Positions 46,187 to 56,226 are shown, counted from the first letter of the stretch. The stretch: 64,000 nt of DNA from Candidatus Opimibacter skivensis (GCA_016721905.1 JADKHH010000015.1:1-64000), one strand, 5' to 3'. Notes: a model not told the origin generated them from the letters alone. Numbers and translations are program-made.

Positions 46187-46228
46187 ATGTTGAATGCAAG
46201 GAGGCATTCACTTAAAGAATATGTTGTC

Positions 46229-47197
46229 ATGGATAAAAATTCACATTTAGAAACGGTAATAAGAACACATCAGATTACCAAAGAGAAAGAGCTTTTGAAT
46301 AAACATATTCAAAAGAAAAATGAAGTTAAGAATGCCTTAGAAGATGAATATGGCAGCAATGTTTATGCTCCGTTTAATTCAGGTTCTTATGAAAAAAACA
46401 CCGCTATTAACACCAAATTTGATTTTGATTTGGTTTCGCCGTTTAGGCGTAATGCATTTGGATCTGGCGGCACATTGAAAGAAATGTATGAAGCCGTTTA
46501 CGATTTTCTTTTCCACAAGTATAAGAATGTTGCTGAAGTGAGAAAGCAAAAAGTCTCAATCGGATTGGAGTTCTATACTGACAGCGATGGTGATAAAATC
46601 AAAATTGATGTTGTACCAGGGAGAGAATTGAACCAAGACCAATACAAAGACGATGAAAATCTGAACCTGTTTGTTTACTACAAGTACGGAAATATTGATG
46701 CCGGTAGTGAACGTATTAAAACCAATGTTCAGTCGCAAATTAACAATATCAAAGAAAGAGCTAATAAAGAAAAAGATTCTATTAGAAAGATCATTCGCCT
46801 TTTAAAGGTTTGGAAGAATACTAAAGGTAACTACCCAACCAAATCCTTTTTTCTTGAACTAATAACGATAAAAGCCTTTGATAAGGGCAACATCACAGGC
46901 AATTTGTGGGACAAACTGAAAGCCGTATTGGAATACATCAGAGATAATATAACCAATAGTGACTTTACGCTCAAAGATCCTGGCAATAGTTCAAATGATT
47001 TAGCCGATACCCTGACAGACAGCGAAAAAGATCAATTGGCTAACGATATGAAAAATATGCTTGATAGGATTAAAGAGAATGATGAAAACCTCAAAACGTA
47101 TTTTCCTGAAAATCCAAAATTCAAGGAAGAAGATAAAAACAGGTATAAAACAAATGGTAGTATACCTATGCCTCCTCCGAAACTAAACTTTGGATAG
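46229..47197 (+). CDS. CD-NTase (CBASS cyclic-oligonucleotide synthase) with C-terminal glycine
   Basis: The ATG at 46229 (MDKNSHLETVIRTHQITKEKE) is chosen over an upstream TTG in the same frame, whose extra residues do not fit the family. The 322 residues carry the nucleotidyltransferase signature GS at 52-53 (NSGSYEKNTAINTKFDFDLV) with metal Asp65 and Asp67, and the third Asp127 (KIKIDVVPG). The C-terminal half is the helical OAS1/SMODS-type lobe. The protein ends PPPKLNFG, a flexible tail with a terminal Gly. In type II CBASS the E1/E2 protein Cap2 conjugates this C-terminus to a target, which primes the synthase. The next three genes follow at 4, -4 and -8 bases, so this is one operon. 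The nucleotide product is unknown. Confidence 0.9.
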   Translation: MDKNSHLETVIRTHQITKEKELLNKHIQKKNEVKNALEDEYGSNVYAPFNSGSYEKNTAINTKFDFDLVSPFRRNAFGSGGTLKEMYEAVYDFLFHKYKNVAEVRKQKVSIGLEFYTDSDGDKIKIDVVPGRELNQDQYKDDENLNLFVYYKYGNIDAGSERIKTNVQSQINNIKERANKEKDSIRKIIRLLKVWKNTKGNYPTKSFFLELITIKAFDKGNITGNLWDKLKAVLEYIRDNITNSDFTLKDPGNSSNDLADTLTDSEKDQLANDMKNMLDRIKENDENLKTYFPENPKFKEEDKNRYKTNGSIPMPPPKLNFG

Positions 47198-47201
47198 AAA
47201 A

Positions 47202-48872
47202 ATGAACGATAGAGTAACTAAAATCAATACATTAATTGAGAGCATTCCCGATGTCAAACTTCTTAAGCCTTTTGTGCAGGGTAAGTTTGACATTGAGGGG
47301 TGCATTTCTGTTTTTGTTGAAGGGTTGGAAGAGGGTTTAAATTTTGATGTTTCAATTGATCCGCAATACCCCTTTAAAAGCCACGATACAGAAACCATTA
47401 AGTTCTATAATGAGGACCTATTGGCCTATAGGCATATTATGGGTAATGGCTCTATCTGTATACATACAGCCCATAGCCCAGTATTGTCAGATAAATTATG
47501 TTTTGATATTGAATCAGTAAAAGCTTGGATAAGGAAGTACTACATAAACAAAGATAGCGACACGCATTATGAGCACTTAATTGTTACTAACAAAGCCTTT
47601 AAAGGCAATCATTTTGCTTTTTTCTTTAATGAAGTTGAATACAGTTTTAGTAAGAACCAATTCGGATTTGTTGATTACTCACCACTTAGTAATGGTATAT
47701 TTTATAAGGATAAAATCAGAAGCAACATTCTACAAGTCTTTTATGATAGAAACAGGAAAACATTATCTGATGTTAAATGGAATATTCAATTAAAATTCTT
47801 ACACAGAAGTAATGGAGTATTCATTTTTTTGAAAGATACTCCTTCAAATAATCAACGCTGGGCTTTTGAAAAATGGAGCGAATTAGAAACATTTTTGCCG
47901 CAGGAGTTTTTAGAATTTCTTCATTTGGTAGAGGAAAAGTCTCAAAAAGGAAAGGAAAAGTTTCTGCCATTATTTATTGGCTATAACATTACCGAAGCTG
48001 AAATTCATTGGCAGGTTATTATGTTGGAAATTGGCAATTTTCCTATTTATGGTGAAAAAGTAAATAAACAGTGGCTCACAATGATTGATGGTAACAGAAC
48101 CATTGATTGGGCAATCACAAGAAATTGCTCGTATAAGTATTTTTTCGGAAGAGGACGATTGAATGAACAACTTACTAACAGTAAAATTTTAATCATCGGA
48201 ATCGGAGCTATTGGAAGTATTGTAGCCAAAACCCTGGTAAGAAGCGGTTGTACAAAAGTAGATTTTATAGATTACGATATAAAAGAGCCTGAAAATGTTT
48301 GCAGGTCAGAGTATTCCTTCTATACTGGAATATCCAATAAAACTAATGATTTGATAAATGAAATGTGTTTAATATCGCCTTTTTTTGAAGTTGCATATGG
48401 CGGTTTCGATTATTCGGAAGCATTTAATTTCTTTTTAAAAACTCACTTAACAGACATGAATATTAAATCTGAAATAGAAAAACATCTAAATGAATATGAT
48501 GTAATTTTTGATTGTTCTGCCGATAGTGATTTGTTATATCTATTGACTCAACTAAATATAAACTCCACACTATTAAACTTTTCAATATCAAACCACGCTA
48601 AGCAATTTGTATGTGCTGCCGAACAAAACAGATATGAATTTATTACCACACAATTCAATGGAGGTGTTTTGAAGTTTGATACTGATGATTTGTACAACCC
48701 AACCGGTTGTTGGAATCCGACATTCAAGGCTTCATACAATGACATAAATACTCTTGTGCAATATGCTTTAAAGCATATCAATTTGCGGTTTATAAACGAC
48801 AAGGCCTTAAGAAATTTTGTAATTGAAACGGATGACACAGATTGCCTTACCATTAACCTGAAAGAATTTTGA
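47202..48872 (+). CDS. cap2: Cap2-like E2-E1 ubiquitin-transfer fusion
   Basis: 556 residues from the ATG at 47202, four bases after the synthase stop. The N-terminal E2-like domain has its active cysteine at residue 86 (HIMGNGSICIHTAH). A linker region leads to an adenylating E1/ThiF domain with the ATP loop GIGAIGS (333-339), the acidic DYD that binds ribose (356-358), and the E-x-x-N-V-C-R segment. The E1 catalytic cysteine is probably Cys503 in NPTGCWNPTF. This is the domain order of Cap2 in type II CBASS. It would activate the synthase C-terminus and transfer it through both cysteines to a cell protein. Confidence 0.9.
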   Translation: MNDRVTKINTLIESIPDVKLLKPFVQGKFDIEGCISVFVEGLEEGLNFDVSIDPQYPFKSHDTETIKFYNEDLLAYRHIMGNGSICIHTAHSPVLSDKLCFDIESVKAWIRKYYINKDSDTHYEHLIVTNKAFKGNHFAFFFNEVEYSFSKNQFGFVDYSPLSNGIFYKDKIRSNILQVFYDRNRKTLSDVKWNIQLKFLHRSNGVFIFLKDTPSNNQRWAFEKWSELETFLPQEFLEFLHLVEEKSQKGKEKFLPLFIGYNITEAEIHWQVIMLEIGNFPIYGEKVNKQWLTMIDGNRTIDWAITRNCSYKYFFGRGRLNEQLTNSKILIIGIGAIGSIVAKTLVRSGCTKVDFIDYDIKEPENVCRSEYSFYTGISNKTNDLINEMCLISPFFEVAYGGFDYSEAFNFFLKTHLTDMNIKSEIEKHLNEYDVIFDCSADSDLLYLLTQLNINSTLLNFSISNHAKQFVCAAEQNRYEFITTQFNGGVLKFDTDDLYNPTGCWNPTFKASYNDINTLVQYALKHINLRFINDKALRNFVIETDDTDCLTINLKEF

Positions 48873-49333
48873 TCTTAACAGTTAAAAAAATAGGATTGAG
48901 CCTTGAAGCTCATGAGGAACTATTAAACGGCCTTGTTGAAAAAGGCAAAAGTCATTATCCTAATGAGTTTGGCGGTATCTTGGTTGGATACTACAGCCAG
49001 GATAATACCTATTTACACATTACCGATACAATATTGCCTAAAACTTTCAAGGCATCCAAATTCTCCTTTGAAAGAAGCACAAAAGGAATTGAAAGAAAAC
49101 TTGGCATTTACTATAAAGAAATCCCTAAACAGTTTTATGTGGGCGAATGGCATACCCACCCAGATAATAGCCCTATTCCAAGTTTAACGGATATTTCGGC
49201 ATTAAACGCCATTATAAATAATCAGGATGCTTGCCTGGCCAATCCTGTATTATTGATTATTGGATACTCCAAAAGAAAAGTAGATTTTGGATTTTATGTT
49301 TGGTTTGAAAATAAATTGTACAGATATGAGTAA
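48869..49333 (+). CDS. cap3: Cap3-like JAB/MPN isopeptidase
   Basis: 154 residues starting at a TTG that overlaps the cap2 stop (TTGA). The JAMM metalloprotease centre is complete: Glu33 (NEFGGILVG), His95 and His97 (GEWHTHP) and Ser105/Asp108 (SLTD). Cap3 removes the conjugated synthase from its targets in type II CBASS. This places the operon in the Cap2/Cap3 class rather than the short type II form with an E2-only protein. Confidence 0.9.
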   Translation: MILTVKKIGLSLEAHEELLNGLVEKGKSHYPNEFGGILVGYYSQDNTYLHITDTILPKTFKASKFSFERSTKGIERKLGIYYKEIPKQFYVGEWHTHPDNSPIPSLTDISALNAIINNQDACLANPVLLIIGYSKRKVDFGFYVWFENKLYRYE

Positions 49334-50150
49334 AGTAGATTTAAAACAGTTGTTTAATGGATTGCAGAATCAAATGTCTGCACAACTCAACACGAACAGA
49401 GAATTTATTAACCACCCGGGGTCAAAAGGAGATGCCTTAGAAAATGCTTGGATTGAATGGTTAAGAGAATATTTACCAAACAGATATTGCGTTGACAAAG
49501 CCATTGTGATAGACCACGAAGGCAATACAAGCCAACAAATGGATATTGTAATTTATGATAATTGGTTTACTCCATTTATTTTCAAACAGAATGGTTTTTA
49601 CTACATACCCGCAGAGGGAGTATATGCAATTTTTGAAGTGAAACCCGATATACAAGGAAATGTAGGCGACAAAAGCTATATTGAATATGCAGGTGAAAAG
49701 ATTGAAAGTGTTAGAATGTTGAAAAGAGAAGCTGCAAGTTTCATTAATGGAGGTATAAAGTTTTCTGCTCGTCCTTTAACAAAAATAGTTGGCGGTATTT
49801 TGTGTAGTACAAGTTCATTTGCTCGCGAAAACAATAACACAATAGAAAAACATTTAAGAGCATTGGAAAATTTAAAAAGTATTGACTTAGGGTGTATTGC
49901 GGATTATGGAAGTTTCTATATTGACTACCATCCGGATGAAGAAATTACTATCGGTGGACAAGATGCTTATTTAGAATTTTATTCAAAACGAGAATTCAAT
50001 AAAATCAAATTCAGCCACGCCAACCATTCTTTTGTAACATTTTATATGCAATTAACAAGATACCTGCAACAAGCAATAGGAACAATTCCTGCGATAAACT
50101 TAAATGCTTACCTGAAAAACATTGGGGAAGAAGTTGATGAGCAAATATAG
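49326..50150 (+). CDS. DUF6602-like protein with PD-(D/E)XK nuclease pattern, candidate CBASS effector
   Basis: 274 residues from the ATG at 49326, which overlaps the cap3 stop by 8 bases; the longer frame to 49287 lies inside cap3. The residues Glu39 (GSKGDALENAW), Asp73 (QQMDIVIYD) and Glu104-x-Lys106 (YAIFEVK) have the spacing and hydrophobic surroundings of a PD-(D/E)XK nuclease core. The family resembles DUF6602 as I remember it. The C-terminal half (GGILCSTSSFA, GSFYIDYHPDEEITIGGQ, SFVTFYMQLTRYLQQA) has no SAVED, TIR, HNH, patatin or membrane segment that is known from CBASS effectors. By position it is the effector; how it would sense a cyclic nucleotide is not visible. Confidence 0.72.
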   Translation: MSKVDLKQLFNGLQNQMSAQLNTNREFINHPGSKGDALENAWIEWLREYLPNRYCVDKAIVIDHEGNTSQQMDIVIYDNWFTPFIFKQNGFYYIPAEGVYAIFEVKPDIQGNVGDKSYIEYAGEKIESVRMLKREAASFINGGIKFSARPLTKIVGGILCSTSSFARENNNTIEKHLRALENLKSIDLGCIADYGSFYIDYHPDEEITIGGQDAYLEFYSKREFNKIKFSHANHSFVTFYMQLTRYLQQAIGTIPAINLNAYLKNIGEEVDEQI

Positions 50151-50692
50151 GTTCATATTTTTTCTAGGTAATCTCCTGTGTCGCTTATACAAAGTATTGG
50201 TATTTGGCTGCCGAAGACTTGTCTCCTAAATGTCAAGGCATATTGTGGTCAGCTACAATTTCATGCTTCACAATGTTCTTCGCAAATGGGTCATAACTAT
50301 TGCATTAAACAACTTAGTTTTTGAATGATTTTTGAATACTTGAATTCTCGTTCAATTTCTGAAAATTGTGCCTAAAAATCGTCTATTCTCTCTTTGCTTG
50401 CCTTTTGCAAAATAGTGTTTCTTGCCGTTTACATCACTTTTCGATTTTGGGCACCGAGTCAAATAGCTCGTTTTTGTCGCTACTATGGTTTTAGTACTTT
50501 CGTCCGACAGGTTTGTTATCAACTTTTATAACCCAGTGATAAAAATGCAACTTCCTGACTGGTAATCAATCCTTGCTTACTTCATTTTCCGGCATTCTCT
50601 TTACATAGATGCATTTCGCTAACTATCCAATCCCCCCTTTCCCCAATTTAAAATATCTTCATACCATCAAGTGACGATTTCATTCACCCTAC
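50151..50692. other. Right boundary spacer of the AT-rich island
   Basis: 540 bases of AT-rich sequence without a supported gene on either strand. No tRNA, att-like direct repeat or terminator of good quality was found. Composition turns abruptly GC-rich at the protease gene. Confidence 0.4.
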
Positions 50693-52180
50693 ATGCGACT
50701 TTTCCTCTCCTTCCGTCTTTCCTGCATACGCTTAGGCATCATCTTAGGATGTATCATCGTATACACCTCGTCCCTCTCTGCCCAAAAAAACTCCGTCGTC
50801 CAGGTCCACGCCGATAAATCCTCCGGCTATGGCGTCGCCTGCGGAGGCCCCCAAAACCTGCCCGACCGCATCGTCACCGCCCTCCATGTAGTCGCCGGCA
50901 AGAAGACCATCGTGGTCAAGTGGCAAGGCAAATCCTCCTACGCCACCATCGAAAAAATATACAAGCCCTCTGACCTCGCATTGCTCAAACTCCAGACACC
51001 CCTGGGCATCCCCGCCATGGCACTTTATTCCGGCGAACCACCATGGGATACGAATATCAACTTCTGGGAAATACCCATCAATACCACCTCCGTCAGCGCC
51101 AAGACCACCGTGCTGGAAGAACGCACCAGCCTTTCGAAGATAAGTCCACGCGTAGCCGACAATCCCGCCGGCCTGTCCAAATCACTCTGCAGCGATGCAG
51201 GCCAGTATTATCCCGGCATGACCACCGAAGTGATCAATTTCAAAGAACCCAATATCCGCAAGGCACACTCCGGCTCTCCCCTCACCTATGGCGACAAAAT
51301 CCTCGGCCTCGTGGATGGCGGCGCCAAACTCATCGATGGCAAAGCCTGCGTATGGGCCATCCCCGCGGCAGACTTCACCAAGCTGTTTAATCAAGGCACC
51401 CCCGTACCGCCAGCCATGCAACCCTGCGGCGGCACGACCGGCAATCAATACATGTACAGCGGCACCCGCTCCGACAATCCACTCCTCAGCCCCGAAGAAG
51501 CACAACAGGTAGCGGAGTTTGAAACGCCGATGAATTTTAACGCCACCGACGGCAGCCAGATGGCACTCTACCATGACTATCGGATGACCTTCGCCGAAGT
51601 ATTCGAGACGTTGTTTCCCGACGAGCAGGCCAACATGGAAGGCATCCTCGAAAACGAAGAAGAAATCTCCCTGGTCGATATGTTTGAATCCACCATGGAT
51701 CTCTATGTGGAAGAGTTGACCGGTGTCACCGTGATGGTGCCTTCGCAATGCAACCTATCAGCAGCATCGGATGATGCATGGACCTACATCACCACGTCCA
51801 GTCCCGGCGGCCAGATCACGATGTCGGTCTATATCTCTCCAAATAATTCGATGGAAGAAGGCCTCGGCGCAATGGATGCCTTCAAGTCCTTCATGGCCGA
51901 AAACGGACAAGTGCTGCTCCCTGAAAGTGACGACATCGACGACTTCAGCGACGACCCCGACAATCCCTATTACAGCGAATATGTTGAAAATCTATACGAA
52001 GACGCCAATGGCAATATCCAGGGCGAATTTTTTGCGGACCTCATCATCAATGACGGCGACTTCCTGGCCGTCACCGTCCATATCGCCGACTGGAGCGAGA
52101 TCGATAATAATCCGGAGGAGAGGATGTTTCTGTATCTGATGGAGATTTGTGCGCTGCTGAGTGATTTTGCTATTTATTAG
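50693..52180 (+). CDS. Secreted trypsin-like serine protease
   Basis: 495 residues. A signal peptide (CIIVYTSSLSAQ, cleavage near 30) is followed by a chymotrypsin-fold domain with His65 (RIVTALHVVAGKK), Asp94 (KPSDLALLKL) and Ser193 (RKAHSGSPLTYGDKILGLVDGG). The nucleophile motif is HSGSP instead of GxSGGP, a variation also seen in bacterial trypsin-like proteins. Residues about 255-495 form a second, acidic region of unknown fold (ESDDIDDFSDDPDNPYYSEY), with no sorting domain. It acts outside the cytoplasm. Its codon and GC use contrasts sharply with the AT-rich island directly to the left. Confidence 0.82.
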   Translation: MRLFLSFRLSCIRLGIILGCIIVYTSSLSAQKNSVVQVHADKSSGYGVACGGPQNLPDRIVTALHVVAGKKTIVVKWQGKSSYATIEKIYKPSDLALLKLQTPLGIPAMALYSGEPPWDTNINFWEIPINTTSVSAKTTVLEERTSLSKISPRVADNPAGLSKSLCSDAGQYYPGMTTEVINFKEPNIRKAHSGSPLTYGDKILGLVDGGAKLIDGKACVWAIPAADFTKLFNQGTPVPPAMQPCGGTTGNQYMYSGTRSDNPLLSPEEAQQVAEFETPMNFNATDGSQMALYHDYRMTFAEVFETLFPDEQANMEGILENEEEISLVDMFESTMDLYVEELTGVTVMVPSQCNLSAASDDAWTYITTSSPGGQITMSVYISPNNSMEEGLGAMDAFKSFMAENGQVLLPESDDIDDFSDDPDNPYYSEYVENLYEDANGNIQGEFFADLIINDGDFLAVTVHIADWSEIDNNPEERMFLYLMEICALLSDFAIY

Positions 52181-53032
52181 GCAGATACATAGAAAGAGCT
52201 TATGAAGCTTATAGGCTTATGAGGCTTATGAGGCTTATAGGTTGATAAGTTGATGTGTTTATGTGTTTATGTGTTTATAAACTTTTTCACTTGGCTATCC
52301 CGGGGTTTCGGAAGCACATAGTTTCGCAGAAACATGTGACTGGAGAACACAGGGATCGGGTATTGGCGCAGCCACAATAAACGAGGGTAAAAGAGCAAGG
52401 AATATCAAAGTAAGAAGTGAGGTCAAAAAAAGCCCTGAAAGGGCGCACCTGTAGGAAGGGGGTTCAGCCCCTGACTAACCAACTCACCACTCACAATTCA
52501 CGATTCACAACTCACATTAAAGTCTCAGAGCCGCAGAGCCGCAGTTTAGATTTAACTACTCACAACTCACAATTTTTCACTCTTCACTCTTCACTTTTCA
52601 CTTAGAAATCCCGGGGTTTCGGAAGCACATAGTTTCGCAGAAACATGTGTCTGGAGAACACAGGGATCGGGTATTGGCGCAGCCACAAGAAAAAAGCCCT
52701 GAAAGGGCGCACCTGTAGGAAGGGGGTTCAGCCCCTGACTAACCAACCACCACTCACAATTCACGATTCACAACTCACATTAAAGTCTCGCGCAGAGCCG
52801 CAGAGCCGCAGTTTAGATTTAACTACTCACAACTCACAACTCACAATTTTTCACTCTTCACTCTTCACTTTTCACTTAGAAATCCCGGGGTTTCGGAAGC
52901 ACATAGTTTCGCAGAAACATGTGTCTGGAGAACACAGGGATCGTTTATTGGCGTAGCCACAATAAGCGAGGGCAAAACACACAACTCACGTCTCACGCCT
53001 CACGTTTTAACTCACAATTCACAACTCACAAC
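52181..53032. repeat. 850-base spacer made of tandem repeat units
   Basis: A TTATAGG/TTGATGTG array follows the protease stop (52197-52284). Then three copies of the two-hairpin repeat lie at 52299-52387, 52610-52688 and 52884-52972. Between them sit two nearly identical units of about 200 bases holding a second hairpin block (AGCCCTGAAAGGGC and GGGGGTTCAGCCCCTGA) and AACTCACAATTCACG strings. The two units plus flanking repeats form a direct duplication of period about 270. Short open frames here, reading GRTCRKGVQPLT, are repeat translations, not genes. Confidence 0.75.
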
Positions 53033-56000
53033 TCACCTTATCCCATATTTCTCCAACTCCATCTTACTAAGCTTATACACCGGCGCATCATTAAGCCCCG
53101 CAAAGATCGCCCGCGGCGTCCTCCACCGCATCACATACCCATCATCACTTGCCGTCAGCACATGACTCCCATCGCTCACGAAACAAGCATAATTGATCTT
53201 GCCACTATGCTTCTTGTATTCCGCGATGAGATCACCATTGAAATACCAGAGGTAGGCAGTGCCATCAATGCAGGCTGTGACAATTTCTTTATTGTCAGGT
53301 GATACATCTATGGAAGTTACATTCTCTGCATGGATAAGACTGTCTGTTAATGCCCCATTGGCATCCCATATTTTAACAAGCTTGCCACCACCTGTGATGA
53401 TGTGCTGACCATCTGGAGTGTAGAAGGCAATTCTAGGTTTTGCATGATGAACCATCTCTCCTAGCAATTCACCGGAAGCAGACCAACGACGAACGAGGCT
53501 GTCTGCACAGGTCGTCAGGAGTGTATTGCCATCGTTTGAAAATGCAACAGAATAAATTCTTTCAGGATGTCTGTACTTATGCAACGTATCTCCTTCCACA
53601 TTCCACAAGGTCATCACTTGATCAGCTGAGATGGAGGCGATGCGCTGATCGTCAGGCGAAAATGCAGCAGCGATAACATCGCCTTTATGTGCATAGGTGT
53701 GCAATGCCTTGCCATCTATATCCCATACCCTGACCATACTATCAAGTGAAGAGGTCAGCACAAACTTTCCATCATGCGAGAAGGTGGCACTAGTCACTTC
53801 ATGATCATGCAGGAGTATGGTCACTTTTGATTCCTTAGGATTCCAGATCCTGGCCGTGCTGTCACGGGATGCAGTAAGGATGTGCTTTCCATCCGGACTG
53901 TACCAGGCTGAAATCACTACATCACCATGCATGAGTTTGTCTATCAATCGACCTGTGCCATCATATATTCTGGCGGTTGAATCAAACGAAGCGGTGACAT
54001 AGGTATTGGTTTCCGGAAAGTAATCGATGGTATTCATCGCTTGCGCCTGTTTCGGAAAGCGATGCAAAAACGGATTTGAAAAATCCCAAAGCTTTGCGGT
54101 GTAATCATTACTTGCAGTCAGAATAGATTTACCATCAGGAGAAAAAACAGCATTGACTTCCGTGCCTTGACAAATAAAGCTGTACAACGAATCTCCATTG
54201 GCACTCCACACCTTTATCAAACTTGATGTGCCTTCTGGAGAAATCGTAAGCATTTGTTTCCGATCATTTGAAAAAACTGCATTTAATGGATTGGACGAAA
54301 GTGAGTCAGTGGTCGGATCTGTGCCAACAGGTGCAGGGATGATCTTCATGCCATCTGTTGAAAATAATTTTAAGTCAGTCGTGGTTTCCGCAATGGTATC
54401 CTTGTCAGTTAGTTTTCCATCTCTCTCCCAGAGATGTACATGCGTGCGTGTGATCGTCAGCAACTGATCACCGTCGGGTGAAAAGGCCGCACTGGTCACT
54501 TCGATCTCGTGTGGCAATGACAACAGTTCATTGCCCTTGAGGTCCCAGAGTTTTGCATAGCCATCTTCAGAAGCAGTGAGCACATATTTTCCATCCGGCG
54601 AAAACACCGCGCTGAATACCCGCTCACGATGTGGAAAGTTAGCGGAGTACAAAGCCCTCTCATCCTGGCCATGGAAGATATCACTCATGGCCTGCATCAC
54701 CAGCGGCGGCGAATCTTCAGTCAACGAAGCATACGCATGATGTGCTACATTCATAGCGATAGTATTATCCTCTGCCATTATATCTCTTGCGGTAAAGGCA
54801 AGTTCACCGGCACGTGAATACAGATAACGTTGATTGGCCACATACCACTGCCATCCGGCCAGTGCGGCAAATACAGCGACTATCGAGACAAGCGCGATAC
54901 GAATCACACGGTTACGCTTTCGATCTTGTTGTGCTTGTATTTTTTTGGCGCGACTCAATTCAAGCAGAGCCTTTTCTTCTGCATTCAGGCTGCGCATGCC
55001 TTCCATTCCGTTTTCAACAGCTCCAAGATCTGCTTCATTGAGCCAGTTAGCCGCAGGACCGGATGTTTCAACCGTCCTTGCATTCAGTATCCTCGCTGCT
55101 TGCTGACCCGGATTCAATGAAATACTGTAATGACGTATCACTACTTGTGCAAGCAAATTGTGTCCAAGATTACTGCCATCATTTGGAGCACTTGTCAGCA
55201 GAAAGAGTTCTTTACAATGCTTCAATACAACGTTGACGATGTTCAGACGATCATCATACGTTTGCTTTCTTGTTGTCGCATCCAGTGTGTTTGATTTACC
55301 AAGCGCCGATGTATGGCGGTATAATAAATCGAGCGCAAGACCTGACTGAACAGGCACTTCACTCCACGTTTTTAGTTGTGTTATCTGCTGCGTATAAAAC
55401 CGATCCATGATATCACCGGACATCATACCTTGCTGATACGCATGCATGGTGAATGCAGGGCTCTGCGGATTTTCCCTGATCGCCTTTTCCCAGAGTGAAG
55501 ACAATATGACCTGCAGATAAGGCGCCACCAGCGTCGTATCTCCATCTGTTAAATCTCCCGCCAGTGTGATGGGTAAATTGTTGGCACTGGTATCTTCGAT
55601 CTGCAGTCGATAATGATCTCGTGTGACCGGTGTGCGTGTGATGCCTGTGATGGCATCCTGCAGCTCATCCCAGGTAAGTGGTTGTAGAAACACTTCCGCA
55701 TATGCACAACCTGAGGCCCGCAGAAGATCGCGAAACGGAATATGCATTTCTTCATCAATACTCAGGATGAGTTTTCCACGTGGTGATGATTTGCTTTCAA
55801 AGATGCTAAGCATGATCTGAAGCAAGGCCTTCCAGTCTTCCGGATCATGTGGTAGTTCATCGAGTATCAATACCAATGGCTTACCCGTCTGCTCTTCGAT
55901 GGACATCCATTGCGCTTGATAGGAGAGTCTCTCTTTCCCGACGAGCGAAATCAACCGGTTGAGTTCCTGCTCCAATATGTCTTTGGCTACACCTGTATTG

Positions 56001-56226
56001 GCAGTAACCGATTTTTGCAGCTCGGTGATTTGTGCTTCGAGATTGCTCTTGTCTGCCGGAGCCGGTTTTGCTAATCCATTCTCTATGCAGACCTGATCAA
56101 GCGCATCTGTGAGGACATCAGCTAGCTTTATATTTTCTATTGATTGCAGGGAAACAACAAACGCTTCTTCCAATCGCGGCTGAAGGCCTGCGGCAAGGAG
56201 TGATGTTTTACCAACTCCCTTTTTTT
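53033..56226 (-). CDS. nSTAND ATPase - transmembrane - WD40 part of a CHAT-STAND-WD40 protein
   Basis: This open frame continues the CHAT gene after a frame break at the A7 run. From the break it reads KGVGKTSLLAAGLQPRLEEAF, the Walker A (P-loop) of a novel STAND NTPase. Walker B follows near PLVLILDELPHDP and the C-terminal helical part ends with ELSRAKKIQAQQDRKRNR. One transmembrane segment (VIRIALVSIVAVFAALAGWQW) and a stretch of helices lead to about 13-14 WD40 repeats (for example HRERVFSAVFSPDGKYVLTASEDGYAKLWDL), enough for two propellers. Together with the CHAT part the protein would have about 1350 residues. It is likely a sensor that switches on a protease domain. It may be a normal gene with a sequence error or a genuine frameshifted one. 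Confidence 0.85.

Noticed and set aside
46130..46228. 33-residue N-terminal extension of the CD-NTase from a TTG
   Set aside because: It overlaps the candidate TAACTTTG promoter box and is hydrophobic (LTFLLFGISFVTLML), unlike cytoplasmic CD-NTases. The ATG at 46229 starts the helical region expected for the family.
50151..50692. tRNA or attachment site at the right edge of the AT-rich island
   Set aside because: Inspected on both strands for a TTC/GAA-type T-arm and acceptor pairing and for a repeat of the left edge; none was found.
51182..51748. 188-codon minus-strand open frame under the serine protease gene
   Set aside because: It lies wholly antisense to a well-supported protease with triad motifs. 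Its glycine/histidine-rich composition is what the GC-rich codons of that gene give on the other strand.
52417..52956. Two open frames reading KALKGRTCRKGVQPLT
   Set aside because: They are translations of the duplicated hairpin block and continue into the two-hairpin repeat. A similar RKGVQPLTP string appears at 27.8 kb in spacer. No start context or family.
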